Below the pieces are notes generated by a model. The model was not told the DNA's origin. It saw only the letters and a list, made by a program, of their open reading frames with translations, and made no database searches. A stretch of DNA of 64,000 nucleotides from Methylobacterium brachiatum. GTDB taxonomy: Bacteria > Pseudomonadota > Alphaproteobacteria > Rhizobiales > Beijerinckiaceae. Position 1 is the first letter of the stretch. Every line of letters starts with the position of its first letter. The position numbers and the translations under genes are program-made. The stretch is taken from positions 310,001 through 374,000 of the forward strand of contig NZ_JAJALK010000005.1 of assembly GCF_020523825.1 (NCBI RefSeq). Direction: 5' to 3'. Below are positions 8,945 to 17,700 of the stretch, piece by piece.

Positions 8945-9772
8945 ATGGCCAGTCTTGGTACTCGAGACGAGCGCGTCATCGTCGAGCGAAACACTCTCCA
9001 GAGCCGTGGCGGCTTCCCGGGGGTGCAGGGCGGTGACGGTCCGGCCGTCATCGAGCAGCGGGAGCCGATCCTGGTCCGCGCGAACCGCATCGTGATCATC
9101 GATCGGCGGCAGCTCGTCGGTCGATGCCTGGCCGCCTCCCTGCGGGAGGCCGACAAGGACACCGTGTTCGAGGTCTTCCCGGACATCGAATCCTGGAAGC
9201 GCCAGACGCCGTTCGCGGCCGCCCACGTGGTCGTGCTGTGCCGGCCGGACGGCAACCTCTCGGAGACCGAGTGGGCCGAGATCAGCCGGGAGCTGGCGCT
9301 GCTGCAGGGCGAGGCGGGCGCCCCGCCGGTGGCGGTCATCTCGGACGGGGAGAACCTCGACCAGATCGTGCGGACGATCAAGCTCGGGGTGAAGGGCTAC
9401 ATCCCGACCACGACCTCGGTCGACATCGCCCTGCAGGCGCTCCAGCTCGTCCAGGCCGGCGGCGTCTACATCCCGGCGGAATGCCTGTTCCCGCTGCTCG
9501 CCAGCATCAAGGTCGAGGCGCCGGTCGAGACCGGCGAGGACGAGATCTTCTCCCCGCGCCAGCTCTGTGTCGCCCGGGCGTTGCGCAAGGGCACGCCGAA
9601 CAAGATCATCGCCTACGAGCTGAACATGTGCGAGAGCACGGTGAAGGTCCACGTCCGCAACATCATGAAGAAGTTGAAGGCGAAGAACCGCACCGAGGTC
9701 GCCTACCTGACCAACAAGTACTTCCTGCGCGAGGATTCGAGCCTCGCCACCGTGAAGGCCCCGGCGGCCTGA
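8945..9772 (+). CDS. LuxR/NarL-type response regulator with a degenerate receiver domain
   Basis: This 275-residue DNA-binding protein has a receiver-like domain at about residues 45-165 and a LuxR helix-turn-helix at about 198-260 (FSPRQLCVARALRKG, NKIIAYELNMCESTVKVHV). At the usual phospho-acceptor position the strand reads AHVVVLCRPDGN, so the aspartate appears replaced. Regulation may therefore not depend on ordinary phosphorylation. The start ATG is preceded by a strong GGAGGTAA site. Its position between export genes and ugd suggests control of exopolysaccharide synthesis; that link is inferred. Confidence 0.87.
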   Translation: MASLGTRDERVIVERNTLQSRGGFPGVQGGDGPAVIEQREPILVRANRIVIIDRRQLVGRCLAASLREADKDTVFEVFPDIESWKRQTPFAAAHVVVLCRPDGNLSETEWAEISRELALLQGEAGAPPVAVISDGENLDQIVRTIKLGVKGYIPTTTSVDIALQALQLVQAGGVYIPAECLFPLLASIKVEAPVETGEDEIFSPRQLCVARALRKGTPNKIIAYELNMCESTVKVHVRNIMKKLKAKNRTEVAYLTNKYFLREDSSLATVKAPAA

Positions 9773-9795
9773 TCCGCCCCGACCCGGACCCGACA

Positions 9796-9840
9796 CCACA
9801 GAGCCGTGCCCGATCCCCGCGATCGGGCACGGCTCTGTGG
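9796..9840. terminator. Bidirectional stem-loop terminator between convergent genes
   Basis: A perfect 20-bp inverted repeat with arms at 9796-9815 and 9821-9840 and a five-base loop lies between the regulator stop and the convergent ugd stop. It can form in transcripts from either strand. The T-run is missing, which is common in GC-rich genomes. Confidence 0.8.
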
Positions 9841-9881
9841 CGTTGGCGGACCGCCCCGATCCGGCGACCGGGGCGGCCGGC

Positions 9882-11246
9882 TCAGCCGGCGGCGACGAGG
9901 GGCCAGCCCTGCGCGGCGGGGGCGGTCCGGGGCTCGGCGGGTTCCGCGGGGCGGCCGACGCTGGTATAGGCGAAGCCGTGCAGCCGGGCCTCCTCGGGCC
10001 GGTAGACGTTGCGCAGATCCACCAGGATCGGCGCCCGCATCGTGGCGCGCAGCCGCGCCAGGTCGAGCGCCCGGAACGCGTTCCACTCGGTGACGATCAC
10101 CAGGGCGTCGGCATCCGCCGCGCAGGCATAGGGATCCGGCGCGAAATCGACCCCCGGCAGGAGCGGCCGGGCCTGGTCCATCCCCTCGGGATCGTAGGCG
10201 CGAACCGTGGCGCCGGCATCCTGCAGGCCGGCGACGATCGCGAGGGCGGGCGCGTCGCGCATGTCGTCGGTGTTCGGCTTGAAGGTCAGGCCCAGCACCG
10301 CCACCATCTTGCCCCGCACCCCGCCGCAGGCCCGGATCACCTTGCGGGCCATGCCGCGCTTCCTCTGGTCGTTGACCGCCACGACGGTCTCGACCAGCCG
10401 CAGCGGCACCCCGGCATCCTGGGCGGTCTTGACCAAAGCCAGCGTGTCCTTGGGGAAGCAGGAGCCGCCATAGCCCGGCCCGGCATGCAGGAACTTGCCG
10501 CCGATGCGGTTGTCGAGCCCCATGCCGCGGGCGACCTGCTGGACGTCGGCGCCGACCTCCTCGCACAGATCCGCGATCTCGTTGATGAAGGTGATCTTGG
10601 CGGCCAGGAACGCGTTGGCGGCGTATTTCGTCAGCTCCGCGGTGCGCCGCGAGGTGACCAGGATCGGCGCCTGGTTGAGGTAGAGCGGCCGGTAGACCTC
10701 GCGCATCACCGCCTCGGCCCGGGGATCGTCGGTGCCGACCACGATGCGGTCGGGCCGCTTGAAGTCCGCGATCGCCGCACCCTCGCGCAGGAATTCGGGG
10801 TTCGACACCACGGCGAACTGCGCGTCCGGCCGGATCTCGCGGATGATCCGCTCGACCTCGTCGCCGGTGCCCACCGGCACGGTCGACTTGGTCACCACCA
10901 CGGTGAAGCGGGTCAGCGCCCGGGCGATGCTGCGGGCCGCCTGGTAGACGAAGGACAGGTCGGCGAAGCCGTCGCCGCGCCGCGAGGGGGTGCCCACGGC
11001 TATGAACACCGCATCGGCTTCAGCGACCGCCGCCTCCAGGTCGGCGACGAAGGACAGGCGGCCCTGGCGGACGTTCTCGGCCACCAGCGCGTCGAGTTCG
11101 GGCTCGTAGATCGGGATCGCCCCGGCCTTCAGCGCCTCGATCCGGTCGCGGTTGCTATCGACGCACACGACCCTGTGGCCGAAATCGGCCAGGCATGCCC
11201 CGGAGACCAGCCCGACATAGCCCGACCCGACCATCGTGATGTTCAT
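9882..11246 (-). CDS. ugd: UDP-glucose 6-dehydrogenase
   Basis: This 454-residue cytoplasmic enzyme oxidises UDP-glucose to UDP-glucuronate with two NAD+. The N-terminal dinucleotide motif is MVGSGYVGLVSGACLADFGH. The catalytic loop GPGYGGSCFPKDTLAL places the active cysteine at about residue 263, and the C-terminal UDP-binding domain follows. Length matches the family. It supplies uronic acid precursors for the surrounding polysaccharide genes. The start ATG at 11246 gives the expected MNITMVGSGYVG N-terminus. The last 20 or so residues, after RPAEPAEPRTAP, are a variable tail. Confidence 0.96.
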   Translation of the reverse strand: MNITMVGSGYVGLVSGACLADFGHRVVCVDSNRDRIEALKAGAIPIYEPELDALVAENVRQGRLSFVADLEAAVAEADAVFIAVGTPSRRGDGFADLSFVYQAARSIARALTRFTVVVTKSTVPVGTGDEVERIIREIRPDAQFAVVSNPEFLREGAAIADFKRPDRIVVGTDDPRAEAVMREVYRPLYLNQAPILVTSRRTAELTKYAANAFLAAKITFINEIADLCEEVGADVQQVARGMGLDNRIGGKFLHAGPGYGGSCFPKDTLALVKTAQDAGVPLRLVETVVAVNDQRKRGMARKVIRACGGVRGKMVAVLGLTFKPNTDDMRDAPALAIVAGLQDAGATVRAYDPEGMDQARPLLPGVDFAPDPYACAADADALVIVTEWNAFRALDLARLRATMRAPILVDLRNVYRPEEARLHGFAYTSVGRPAEPAEPRTAPAAQGWPLVAAG

Positions 11247-11591
11247 GCTTGCCTCGCCCCATCGCGAATGCCCGGAGATGGTTCGGTCTACGGCGAGGCC
11301 GTGGCGGCGGCACCTCAGGCGTTAGGCGTAGGGGCGGTCGGCGGGACGGGGTAGGCCGCCGGCGCGGTCCGGCCGGGCGGCCCGGGCGCGCCGAGGACCG
11401 CTGGCGGCGCGGCGGGATACCTCGCTTGGCTTAGGGCGGGCGGATCCCGCCCGGTCCGAGGCGCGTGCGCGCGACCGGCCAGCCTAAAAGCTAAGTCTTT
11501 TTCGCCCCTTTTAGGGCTGGATACGGGAGGGTTTAGGCGACCAGGATCGTCGGGCCGAGCTCTCTCGGGACTTTGGCCAGGGAGAGTCCAT
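11247..11591. other. Intergenic region with an imperfect inverted repeat
   Basis: No gene is apparent. The arms CCTAAAAG (11483-11490) and CTTTTAGG (11508-11515) can pair across a 17-base loop in a local AT-rich patch about 80 bases before the small DUF6894-type gene. This could be a leader structure or an operator. The GC-rich first half is probably the ugd upstream region. Confidence 0.4.
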
Positions 11592-11813
11592 TTGGCCGCA
11601 CGCTTCTACTTCGAGCTAGCCAACGCCGAGATCACGTTCCACGACACGACCGGCGTTGAGGCCGCCGACCTCGCCGAAGCCCTGCTCGAGGCGCGCAGCG
11701 TCATCGCCGAGATGGCCGACGAGATCGCCGAGGCGCCCGCGGGGCTTCCCTGGACGCTGCTCGTGCGCGACGAGGCCGGATGGCTCGTCGGCCGCCTGCC
11801 GGTGCGGAAATGA
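11592..11813 (+). CDS. Small DUF6894-type protein
   Basis: The 73-residue protein reads RFYFELANAEITFHDTTG, then GVEAADLAEALLEARSVI, and ends WLVGRLPVRK. A second member with the same length and layout lies at 23052-23273 on the other strand. I chose TTG at 11592 because GGGAGAG sits nine bases upstream and the length then equals the paralogue. Such short alpha/beta proteins are common in Methylobacterium-type genomes and have no established function. Confidence 0.75.
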   Translation: MAARFYFELANAEITFHDTTGVEAADLAEALLEARSVIAEMADEIAEAPAGLPWTLLVRDEAGWLVGRLPVRK

Positions 11814-11883
11814 CCGGCCGGGCGTTTACAGGTTGTTAACCCTTCGTCCGGAGGATCGGGCAAGCCTTCGATCACGGGCAGCC

Positions 11884-12108
11884 ATGGCCAGACCGATTTC
11901 CTCGCCCTCCCGGGATCTGCGCGCCGCCGCGCTGGCGGATGCAACCGCCACCGACATGGCCGGTGCCGCCCAGGCCCTGGCCGCCGGCGATCCCGAGACC
12001 GCCGAGGCCTTGCGCTCGATGGCCCGGCACAACCGGATCCTGGCGCTCAAGCTCCGGGCCCTGCAGGGCACGACGCCGGACCGGATCGGCCTGGCGCGGA
12101 TCGCCTGA
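11884..12108 (+). CDS. Small hypothetical protein
   Basis: The 74-residue frame MARPISSPSRDLRAAALADA continues with a helical, alanine-rich stretch (AAQALAAGDPETAEALRSMA) and ends DRIGLARIA. GGAGGA lies about 24 bases before the ATG, too far for an ideal ribosome site. Composition looks coding rather than random, but no family is recognised. It follows the DUF6894-type gene by 70 bases and could be co-transcribed. Confidence 0.45.
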   Translation: MARPISSPSRDLRAAALADATATDMAGAAQALAAGDPETAEALRSMARHNRILALKLRALQGTTPDRIGLARIA

Positions 12109-12300
12109 ATCCGCGCCATCGCGACGCTCGGGCGAGCCTCGCGACGGCGCGCCGCCACGCGCAGCGCGTTTCCGCCCCGGGCTGCGGCGGGCGGATCGTG
12201 ACTCCCTCGCCTCGCAGGGAAGGCACGGATTCACAGCGTGCCGGGAGCGGTGCGGGCGTCCTCTCACGAGCGGACCGGCGGATCAGCCCATCCCACCCCG

Positions 12301-13998
12301 TCACGCCGCCCGCATGGTCGCCAGGAAGCGATCGACCTCGGCCGAGAGGCGCTCGGACTGATGGGACAGGCCGGTGGCCGCCGAGAGGACGTTGCCGGCC
12401 GCCGCGCCGGTCTGCTCGGACACGTCCGCGACCCCGACGATGTTGCCGGTCACCTCCTTCGTCCCGGCGGTCGCCTGGGCGATGTTGCGCACGATCTCCT
12501 GCGTCGCCGCGCCCTGCTGCTCCACGGCGGCCGCGATCGAGCTCGCCACGCCGTCGATCTCGCGGATCCGCTGGGTGATCGTGCCGATCGCGCCGACCGC
12601 CTCACCGGTCACCCCCTGGATCCGGCCGATCTGCTGGCTGATCTCCTCGGTGGCCTTGGCGGTCTGGCCGGCCAGTTCCTTGACCTCGGCGGCCACCACG
12701 GCGAAGCCGCGGCCGGCCTCGCCGGCGCGGGCGGCCTCGATCGTCGCGTTGAGCGCCAGCAGGTTGGTCTGGGCCGCGATGGCCGAGATCATCTGCATGA
12801 CGTCGCCGATCCGGCTGGCCGCGGCGCTCAGCTCGGCCACCAGGGCGGCGGTCTGGTCCGCCTCGCCCACCGCCTTCTGGGCCAGGTCGGTCGAGCCCTG
12901 CACCTGACGGCCGATCTCCTGGATGGAGCTGCCGAGCTGCTCGGTGGCGGCCGCCACCGTGGTGACGTTGACCGCGGCCTCCTCGGCCGCCGTCGCCACC
13001 GCGCCGGACCGGCTGCCGGCCTCCTGGGCGATGTCCTTCATCACCCGGGCGGTGGCCTGCAGTTCGGTCGCCGAGGACGCGACCTGCTCGACGATGCCGG
13101 CGACCGCCTGCTCGAAGCTCTGGGCCAGGTCCAACCGGGCGCGTCGGCGCCCGGCGGAGGCGGCGATGTCGGCGGCCCGCTTGCGCTCGGCCTCCTCGGC
13201 GGCGCTGCGGGCGACGCTCGCCTTGATGCCCTCGACCGCGCGCCCGACCGCGCCGATCTCGTCGCCGCGCTGCGCCTCCGCGATGGTGGCGTCAATCTCG
13301 CCCTTCGCCATCCGCTGCAGGACGGCGACGAGGCTGTCCAGCGGCCGGGTCACCCCGAACACGATGATGAAGGCCGAGAGGCCCAGGGCGATGAGCAGGC
13401 CCGCCGCGGCCGAACCGATTAGCACCACCCGGGCCTGCCGGGCCCCGGCCTCGGTGGCGTTCTTGCCGTCGGCGAGCCGGGCGTCGACTCGCCCCTCGTA
13501 GACCCGGGCCGTGTCGTCAAACCGCTTCGCGATCGGCTTGCTGGCGACCATGGTCAGCTGCGTCGCCGCGGCCCGATCGTCCTTCAGCGCGAGGGCGTTG
13601 GATTTGTCGAGGACGTCGTAATACTCGCGCGCGATCGTCCCGATCTCCACCAGTAGATCCCGGACCTCCTTCTTCAAGGACCCCGCGGCGAGCGTCTGGA
13701 TGTTGTCGGCAGTGCGTTTCACCGCGTCCCGATAGGTCTTCTCGAACTCCGGAAGCTCGCTGGCCGGCTGACCGATGATGAGGTTGCGGTTCATCAGGCC
13801 CGCCGTCTGAAAGTCCTGGCGAACCTCGGCGAACGCCTCCAGCCGCGCGACATAATAATCCACCAGAACGTGATTACGCTCTGTAATGTCGCCCAGCATA
13901 CTGAGGGTATAATAAATCGTTCCGACGCTGACGAGGGCCATGATCAGGAGAGGGACGGACATCTTGTACGCAATTTTGCATCGATCCAAGATCCGCAT
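12301..13998 (-). CDS. Transmembrane methyl-accepting chemotaxis protein
   Basis: The 565-residue receptor has a first membrane helix at about 13-32 ([19 protein letters not shown]). A periplasmic four-helix-type sensor reaches to about 188, and a second helix at about 190-213 precedes a HAMP domain ([20 protein letters not shown]). The signalling tip is [20 protein letters not shown] followed by [15 protein letters not shown]. The C-terminus ([10 protein letters not shown]) has no CheR/CheB-tethering pentapeptide. The ligand is unknown. The gene stands alone, so it probably feeds a chemotaxis system encoded elsewhere. Confidence 0.94.
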   Translation of the reverse strand: MRILDRCKIAYKMSVPLLIMALVSVGTIYYTLSMLGDITERNHVLVDYYVARLEAFAEVRQDFQTAGLMNRNLIIGQPASELPEFEKTYRDAVKRTADNIQTLAAGSLKKEVRDLLVEIGTIAREYYDVLDKSNALALKDDRAAATQLTMVASKPIAKRFDDTARVYEGRVDARLADGKNATEAGARQARVVLIGSAAAGLLIALGLSAFIIVFGVTRPLDSLVAVLQRMAKGEIDATIAEAQRGDEIGAVGRAVEGIKASVARSAAEEAERKRAADIAASAGRRRARLDLAQSFEQAVAGIVEQVASSATELQATARVMKDIAQEAGSRSGAVATAAEEAAVNVTTVAAATEQLGSSIQEIGRQVQGSTDLAQKAVGEADQTAALVAELSAAASRIGDVMQMISAIAAQTNLLALNATIEAARAGEAGRGFAVVAAEVKELAGQTAKATEEISQQIGRIQGVTGEAVGAIGTITQRIREIDGVASSIAAAVEQQGAATQEIVRNIAQATAGTKEVTGNIVGVADVSEQTGAAAGNVLSAATGLSHQSERLSAEVDRFLATMRAA

Positions 13999-14561
13999 CT
14001 GGATAAAAGCTCCAACTTTATGGTCAGCCCGCTATAAAATCCCCTGACTAACTTAATCAAGTGGCTTGACACAAAGATTTGTTCCGAATCAATATGTCGT
14101 TGACGCTGGAAACTGAATCGGATCCCGGGATTTTATTTGTCTCCGCCATGCCACTTGCGGATGAATTACTCGGCGAAAACCGGGATTTATAGACGAATCG
14201 CAGCAACCATGACGACCGTCCGGAACGACAATGCCTGCCCTGCCGACCGGCCGATCGCTGGGGGTAACGCGCGCACCGACGCGGCGCCGCGCGCATCGCG
14301 TTCGGCGGCGGCCAGGTCGGCGACGGGGCGTCGACGCGGCGTATCGCCCGAATGTCCCGATCCGTCGGGCCGCAGCGCCGCGACGCGTCGCGGTGCGCCC
14401 ATGCGCAGCCACCGCAACCGAAGCAATATCCACCCCGGCGATGGGCGCCAAACTCCCGGAAACTCAATAAAAAACGCATCAACTTGTGCTTTTTATTGAT
14501 TGTTCGCGACCGGACAGACTGGTAGATTTACAACATAAAGCTTGACAGGGAATTCCCCGCC
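13999..14561. other. Intergenic region with no clear gene
   Basis: This 563-base gap contains the upstream region of the chemoreceptor (minus strand) and of the small protein at 14562 (plus strand). A TTGACA at 14066-14071 and CAATAT at 14090-14095, 18 bases apart, form a possible plus-strand promoter, but no gene follows within 460 bases. Open frames here have frameshift-like composition and no recognisable family. Confidence 0.4.
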
Positions 14562-14867
14562 GTGCCCCCTACAGAAAGCGACGCCAGCGACATGAGTGCC
14601 AGCCTGGCACTCGATATGGTCGGCCGCGCCTATCTCGCTTTGGCGCTCCTCTACGAGACGGCGCATCCGGGCGAGTTCGACGGAGTCCAGCAGAAGATCC
14701 GGGCGTTCGTCGAGGACAATTTCCGCATCATCCAGGAGACCAGCGGCCGCGGAACGCTGGGTGCCGGCACGGTCGAGGGCGCGGCTCATCTTGTGAACAA
14801 CGTCCTCTCCGAGGTCGAGAACAAGATCGCCACCATGATCCGGCCGAGCCGATACATGCAGGGCTAG
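14562..14867 (+). CDS. Small helical protein, first of two tandem paralogues
   Basis: The 101-residue protein is predicted mostly helical and soluble. Its core reads LALDMVGRAYLALALLYETA followed by HPGEFDGVQQKIRAFVEDNF. The gene at 15029 encodes a protein of 102 residues with a matching core (ALEVLARAYHALAVVYELSS), so the two arose by duplication. The start is GTG at 14562; an ATG at 14592 is the alternative. No known family is recognised, and nothing suggests a membrane or DNA-binding role. Confidence 0.7.
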   Translation: MPPTESDASDMSASLALDMVGRAYLALALLYETAHPGEFDGVQQKIRAFVEDNFRIIQETSGRGTLGAGTVEGAAHLVNNVLSEVENKIATMIRPSRYMQG

Positions 14868-14973
14868 AGCGCGCACCGCCGAACACCCGAGTGTTGCAGT
14901 TGAGCCATGAGACCGAGATAAATCTCTCGCCGCGCTTCGGCCCCGACAATTGTCTGGATAACGCGTGTCGACA

Positions 14974-15027
14974 GTGTTGATAAGGCATGTTAGGCCCCGA
15001 TAAGGGCGGAAACTAGCTTATCGACAC
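14974..15027 (+). promoter_or_regulatory. Inverted repeat ending one base before a start codon
   Basis: Arms GTGTTGATAAG (14974-14984) and CTTATCGACAC (15017-15027) pair over 11 positions, one of them a G-U pair, around a 32-base loop. The 3' arm ends one base before the ATG of the second paralogue and covers the place where a ribosome-binding site would be. It may control translation or be an operator. Confidence 0.45.
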
Positions 15028-15028
15028 G

Positions 15029-15337
15029 ATGAAGAGCAGCGATGATTGCGACCGGAACGCACGCAGTGCGGATGTTGCACTCGAGGTTTTGGCGCGCGCC
15101 TATCATGCTCTGGCAGTCGTCTATGAACTCTCGAGCCCCGGGGCCTACTTGGCTCTTCATGGGCAGATGATGCCGTATCTGCTGGACAGCTTCCGGGATG
15201 CGCAGGCCCCGCAAGCCGACGATCCCCAGATCGCCGAATTGTTCAGCGCCGCGCTGGAGCGGGTGCGCTGCGCGCTCGACGACGTCCGATGCGACGTCTC
15301 CGCGGTCCGGATGCGGGACGGCGAGCGCGATCACTGA
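15029..15337 (+). CDS. Small helical protein, second of two tandem paralogues
   Basis: The 102-residue protein shares with its neighbour at 14562 the pattern A-L-x-x-x-x-RAY-x-ALA-x-x-YE followed by PG and an aromatic-rich helix (MMPYLLDSFRDAQ). The second half has diverged and is acidic and basic in turns (RVRCALDDVRCDVSAVRMRD). No Shine-Dalgarno site precedes the ATG within 15 bases; instead a stem-loop arm ends next to it. Function is unknown. Confidence 0.7.
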   Translation: MKSSDDCDRNARSADVALEVLARAYHALAVVYELSSPGAYLALHGQMMPYLLDSFRDAQAPQADDPQIAELFSAALERVRCALDDVRCDVSAVRMRDGERDH

Positions 15338-15358
15338 CGCATCCGGCCGGCGGCGCGC

Positions 15359-16384
15359 TCAGCGGGCCGGCCGCAGGAGCGCCCCCGGCCCGAGCAGCAG
15401 GCGCGGTGCCCCCTCCCCATCCGGCACGCGGCTCGGGACGAGCCGGGCGAGCTTGGCGTTCAGGGTCTCGGACAGGATGTGCCGCCAGGCCCGGGGGGCG
15501 TGGAGCAATTCGCGCAACGCCGCCGCGTAGCCGTGCGAGCGCCGGCGGTCGAGGACGCGCCGGTGCTGCCATTTCCGCAGCATGGCGTCGCGATGGGCCC
15601 GCAGCGCCCTGCGGGACGCCGGGACCAGGCCCGCCCGGGACAGCATCGCCTCGTCGAACGCGACGATCGCCGCGAGGTCGTCGGTCCGATGCTGGGCGCT
15701 CAGCGAATCCGCGCGCTCGATCGCCACGTAGCCGCAGGGCGCCGTCACGGCGAACACCGCACCCGCCGCCAGGGCCTCGACGTAGAGGGCGTAATCCTCG
15801 CCGAGCCGCAGCCGCTCGTCGTAGCGCAGGCCGTGGCGCTGCAGGAACGAGCGGCGCATGATCGGCTTCAGGAAGCCGAGCTCCCGCCGGTGCTCCCGGG
15901 GGCGCCCGATATTGCCGGCCACGAAGGTCTCGAGCGACAAGAGTTGCGGCTGGCCGGGCCCGGTGACGAGGCCCGCGACCGCGCTGGCGGCGTCCCCCCG
16001 GACCAGGACGATGTCGTCGGCGATCAGGTCCCAGCTGCGGGGGGCGGACAGCAGCCGGCCGAGGCGCCCGTCCAGGAAGTAATCGTCGGCGTCGAGGATG
16101 CAGACCAGGCGCGCCGTCGCGACCGCCAGCGCCGCGTTGCGGGCGGCCGCCGGGCCGGCATTGCGGGTCAGCCGCAGCAGCTTCAGCCGGCCCGAGCCGT
16201 CGCCGGCGGCCTCGGCGGCCGCGCTGGTCCGATCCGCGGAGGCGTCGTCGACGACGATGACCTCGGCGACCTCGGGCTGGCGCAAGGCCGAGGCGACCGC
16301 GTGCGCGATCGTGGCCTCGGCGTTGCGCGCCGCGATGATGACGCAGACATCCGCTCCGTCGCTCTGGGCCTGGACGCTTCGCAC
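15359..16384 (-). CDS. Family 2 glycosyltransferase (ExoO-like)
   Basis: This 341-residue GT-A enzyme has an N-terminal ADVCVIIAARNAEATIAHAV, the nucleotide-sugar motif EVIVVDDASADRT and the metal-binding LVCILDADDYF. A central GFLKPIMRRSFLQRHGLRYD and LGEDYALYVEAL resemble succinoglycan transferase ExoO. A paralogue lies at 23661-24692. I chose GTG at 16384 because GGAG lies about eight bases upstream and the motif then starts near residue 10. It acts on lipid-linked repeat units at the inner face of the membrane. It is divergent from the GH16 gene. Confidence 0.88.
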   Translation of the reverse strand: MRSVQAQSDGADVCVIIAARNAEATIAHAVASALRQPEVAEVIVVDDASADRTSAAAEAAGDGSGRLKLLRLTRNAGPAAARNAALAVATARLVCILDADDYFLDGRLGRLLSAPRSWDLIADDIVLVRGDAASAVAGLVTGPGQPQLLSLETFVAGNIGRPREHRRELGFLKPIMRRSFLQRHGLRYDERLRLGEDYALYVEALAAGAVFAVTAPCGYVAIERADSLSAQHRTDDLAAIVAFDEAMLSRAGLVPASRRALRAHRDAMLRKWQHRRVLDRRRSHGYAAALRELLHAPRAWRHILSETLNAKLARLVPSRVPDGEGAPRLLLGPGALLRPAR

Positions 16385-16583
16385 CGCACGACTCCGAACC
16401 TCTCCCGGCCGGCGGGACCGGACGGCGATCCCGCAGGCTAGGCGGCGCGCCGGGGGGACGCGAGATCGTCCAAAAGGAGGGTTCCGGAGCTGCCGCCGCT
16501 CGTCCGAAAGATCGCGGCCGCCGCGGCCGGTTGCCCCGATACTCCCGCCGGATTCCCCGAACGCCCCCGGCGAGGATACGCGC

Positions 16584-17420
16584 ATGACGAGACCGCCCCG
16601 CCCGATCCGCCGCGCCTGCCTGGCGACGGCCCTGCTGCTGCCGACGCTCCCGGTCTTAGCCGGAGACGAGCCTGCCCAGCCCGCCGGCTCTGCGCCGGCC
16701 TTCCGGGGCGGAAACTCCTTCGTCGAGACCTTCACCAGCCTCGGCGACCGGCGCTGGTACGTGTCCGACGGCTGGGTCAACGGCGACCACCAGCGCTGCA
16801 CCTGGTCGCGACAGCGCGTCCAGATCCCGGCCACCGGCGCGCTGACGCTGACCCTGTCCGACAGCCCCTACAAGGACCGCGCCTTCAGCTGCGCCGAGAT
16901 CCAGACCAAGGAGCGCTACGGCTACGGCACCTACGAGGTCCGGATGCGGGCGGGCGCGGCCTCGGGCCTGGTCTCGGCGTTCTTCACCTATAACGGCGCG
17001 GAGGACGGCGACCGCCGGACCAACGACGAGATCGACTTCGAATTCCTGGGCAAGGACACCACGGGCGTCCAGCTCAACTACTTCACCGGCGGCACCGGCC
17101 AGCACGAGACCATCGAGGCCCTCGGCTTCGACGCGTCGACCACCATGGCCGACTACGCCCTGGAATGGCTGCCCGACCGCCTCCGCTGGTCGGTCAACGG
17201 ACGGCTGCTGCGCGAGGTCCGGGCCGCGCCCGACCGGCCGATCCCGTCGCATCCCGGCAAGATCATGCTCAGCATCTGGATGGGCCAGGGCGACGACTTC
17301 GTCTCCTGGCTCGGGCCGGCGAGCTATCCGGGCCGGCCGATCACCGCCACCTTCGAGCGCGTCGCCTTCACGAAGCTCGGCGATCCCTGCGGCTTCAAGG
17401 GCTCGATCGTCTGCCGGTAG
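16584..17420 (+). CDS. Secreted GH16 endo-glycanase (ExoK/ExsH-like)
   Basis: The 278-residue protein has a signal peptide (ACLATALLLPTLPVLAGDE). Its laminarinase-like fold carries the active-site motif NDEIDFEFLG near residue 150, where the two glutamates act as nucleophile and acid/base. Other family marks are GYGTYEVRMRAG and ALEWLPDRLRWSVNGRLL. Such enzymes cleave beta-glucan backbones of exopolysaccharides and help set polymer length. Near ExoY- and ExoO-like genes, a succinoglycanase-like role is likely. GAGGA lies nine bases before the ATG. Confidence 0.92.
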   Translation: MTRPPRPIRRACLATALLLPTLPVLAGDEPAQPAGSAPAFRGGNSFVETFTSLGDRRWYVSDGWVNGDHQRCTWSRQRVQIPATGALTLTLSDSPYKDRAFSCAEIQTKERYGYGTYEVRMRAGAASGLVSAFFTYNGAEDGDRRTNDEIDFEFLGKDTTGVQLNYFTGGTGQHETIEALGFDASTTMADYALEWLPDRLRWSVNGRLLREVRAAPDRPIPSHPGKIMLSIWMGQGDDFVSWLGPASYPGRPITATFERVAFTKLGDPCGFKGSIVCR

Positions 17421-17589
17421 GGCGGCCGGGAGGCGGGATCCGCGGGCGGGCGCTCACCGGGGCGCCCGCCCGTCGCGCGCCGGGACCCACGGGGCGTGGT
17501 GCCGCAGGCCGCCCGATCGGGGAACGCTAACGAAGTCTTAACCATATCCCCGGCAGGCTGAGGCCCGCGGTCACTACGGGGCCCTGTCG

Positions 17590-17688
17590 ATGTCCGGATA
17601 CAGCCTTCTCGTCGCACTCTATGCCGTCGGTTTCGTGGAGTTCTGGCGCCTGTGCGTCCTGGCGCCCGCGGCCCACGACGAAGCCTGA
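17590..17688 (+). CDS. Possible 32-residue membrane peptide
   Basis: The short frame MSGYSLLVALYAVGFVEFWR continues LCVLAPAAHDEA and would form one membrane helix. It lies in the gap between the GH16 gene and the convergent exoY. No clear ribosome-binding site is visible, so it may be chance. Confidence 0.3.
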   Translation: MSGYSLLVALYAVGFVEFWRLCVLAPAAHDEA

Positions 17689-17700
17689 CGGGCGCGCCCT

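Noticed and set aside
14066..14095. TTGACA and CAATAT with an 18-base spacer, possible sigma-70 promoter
   Set aside because: No gene or RNA structure follows within 460 bases, so it is recorded only as weak evidence.
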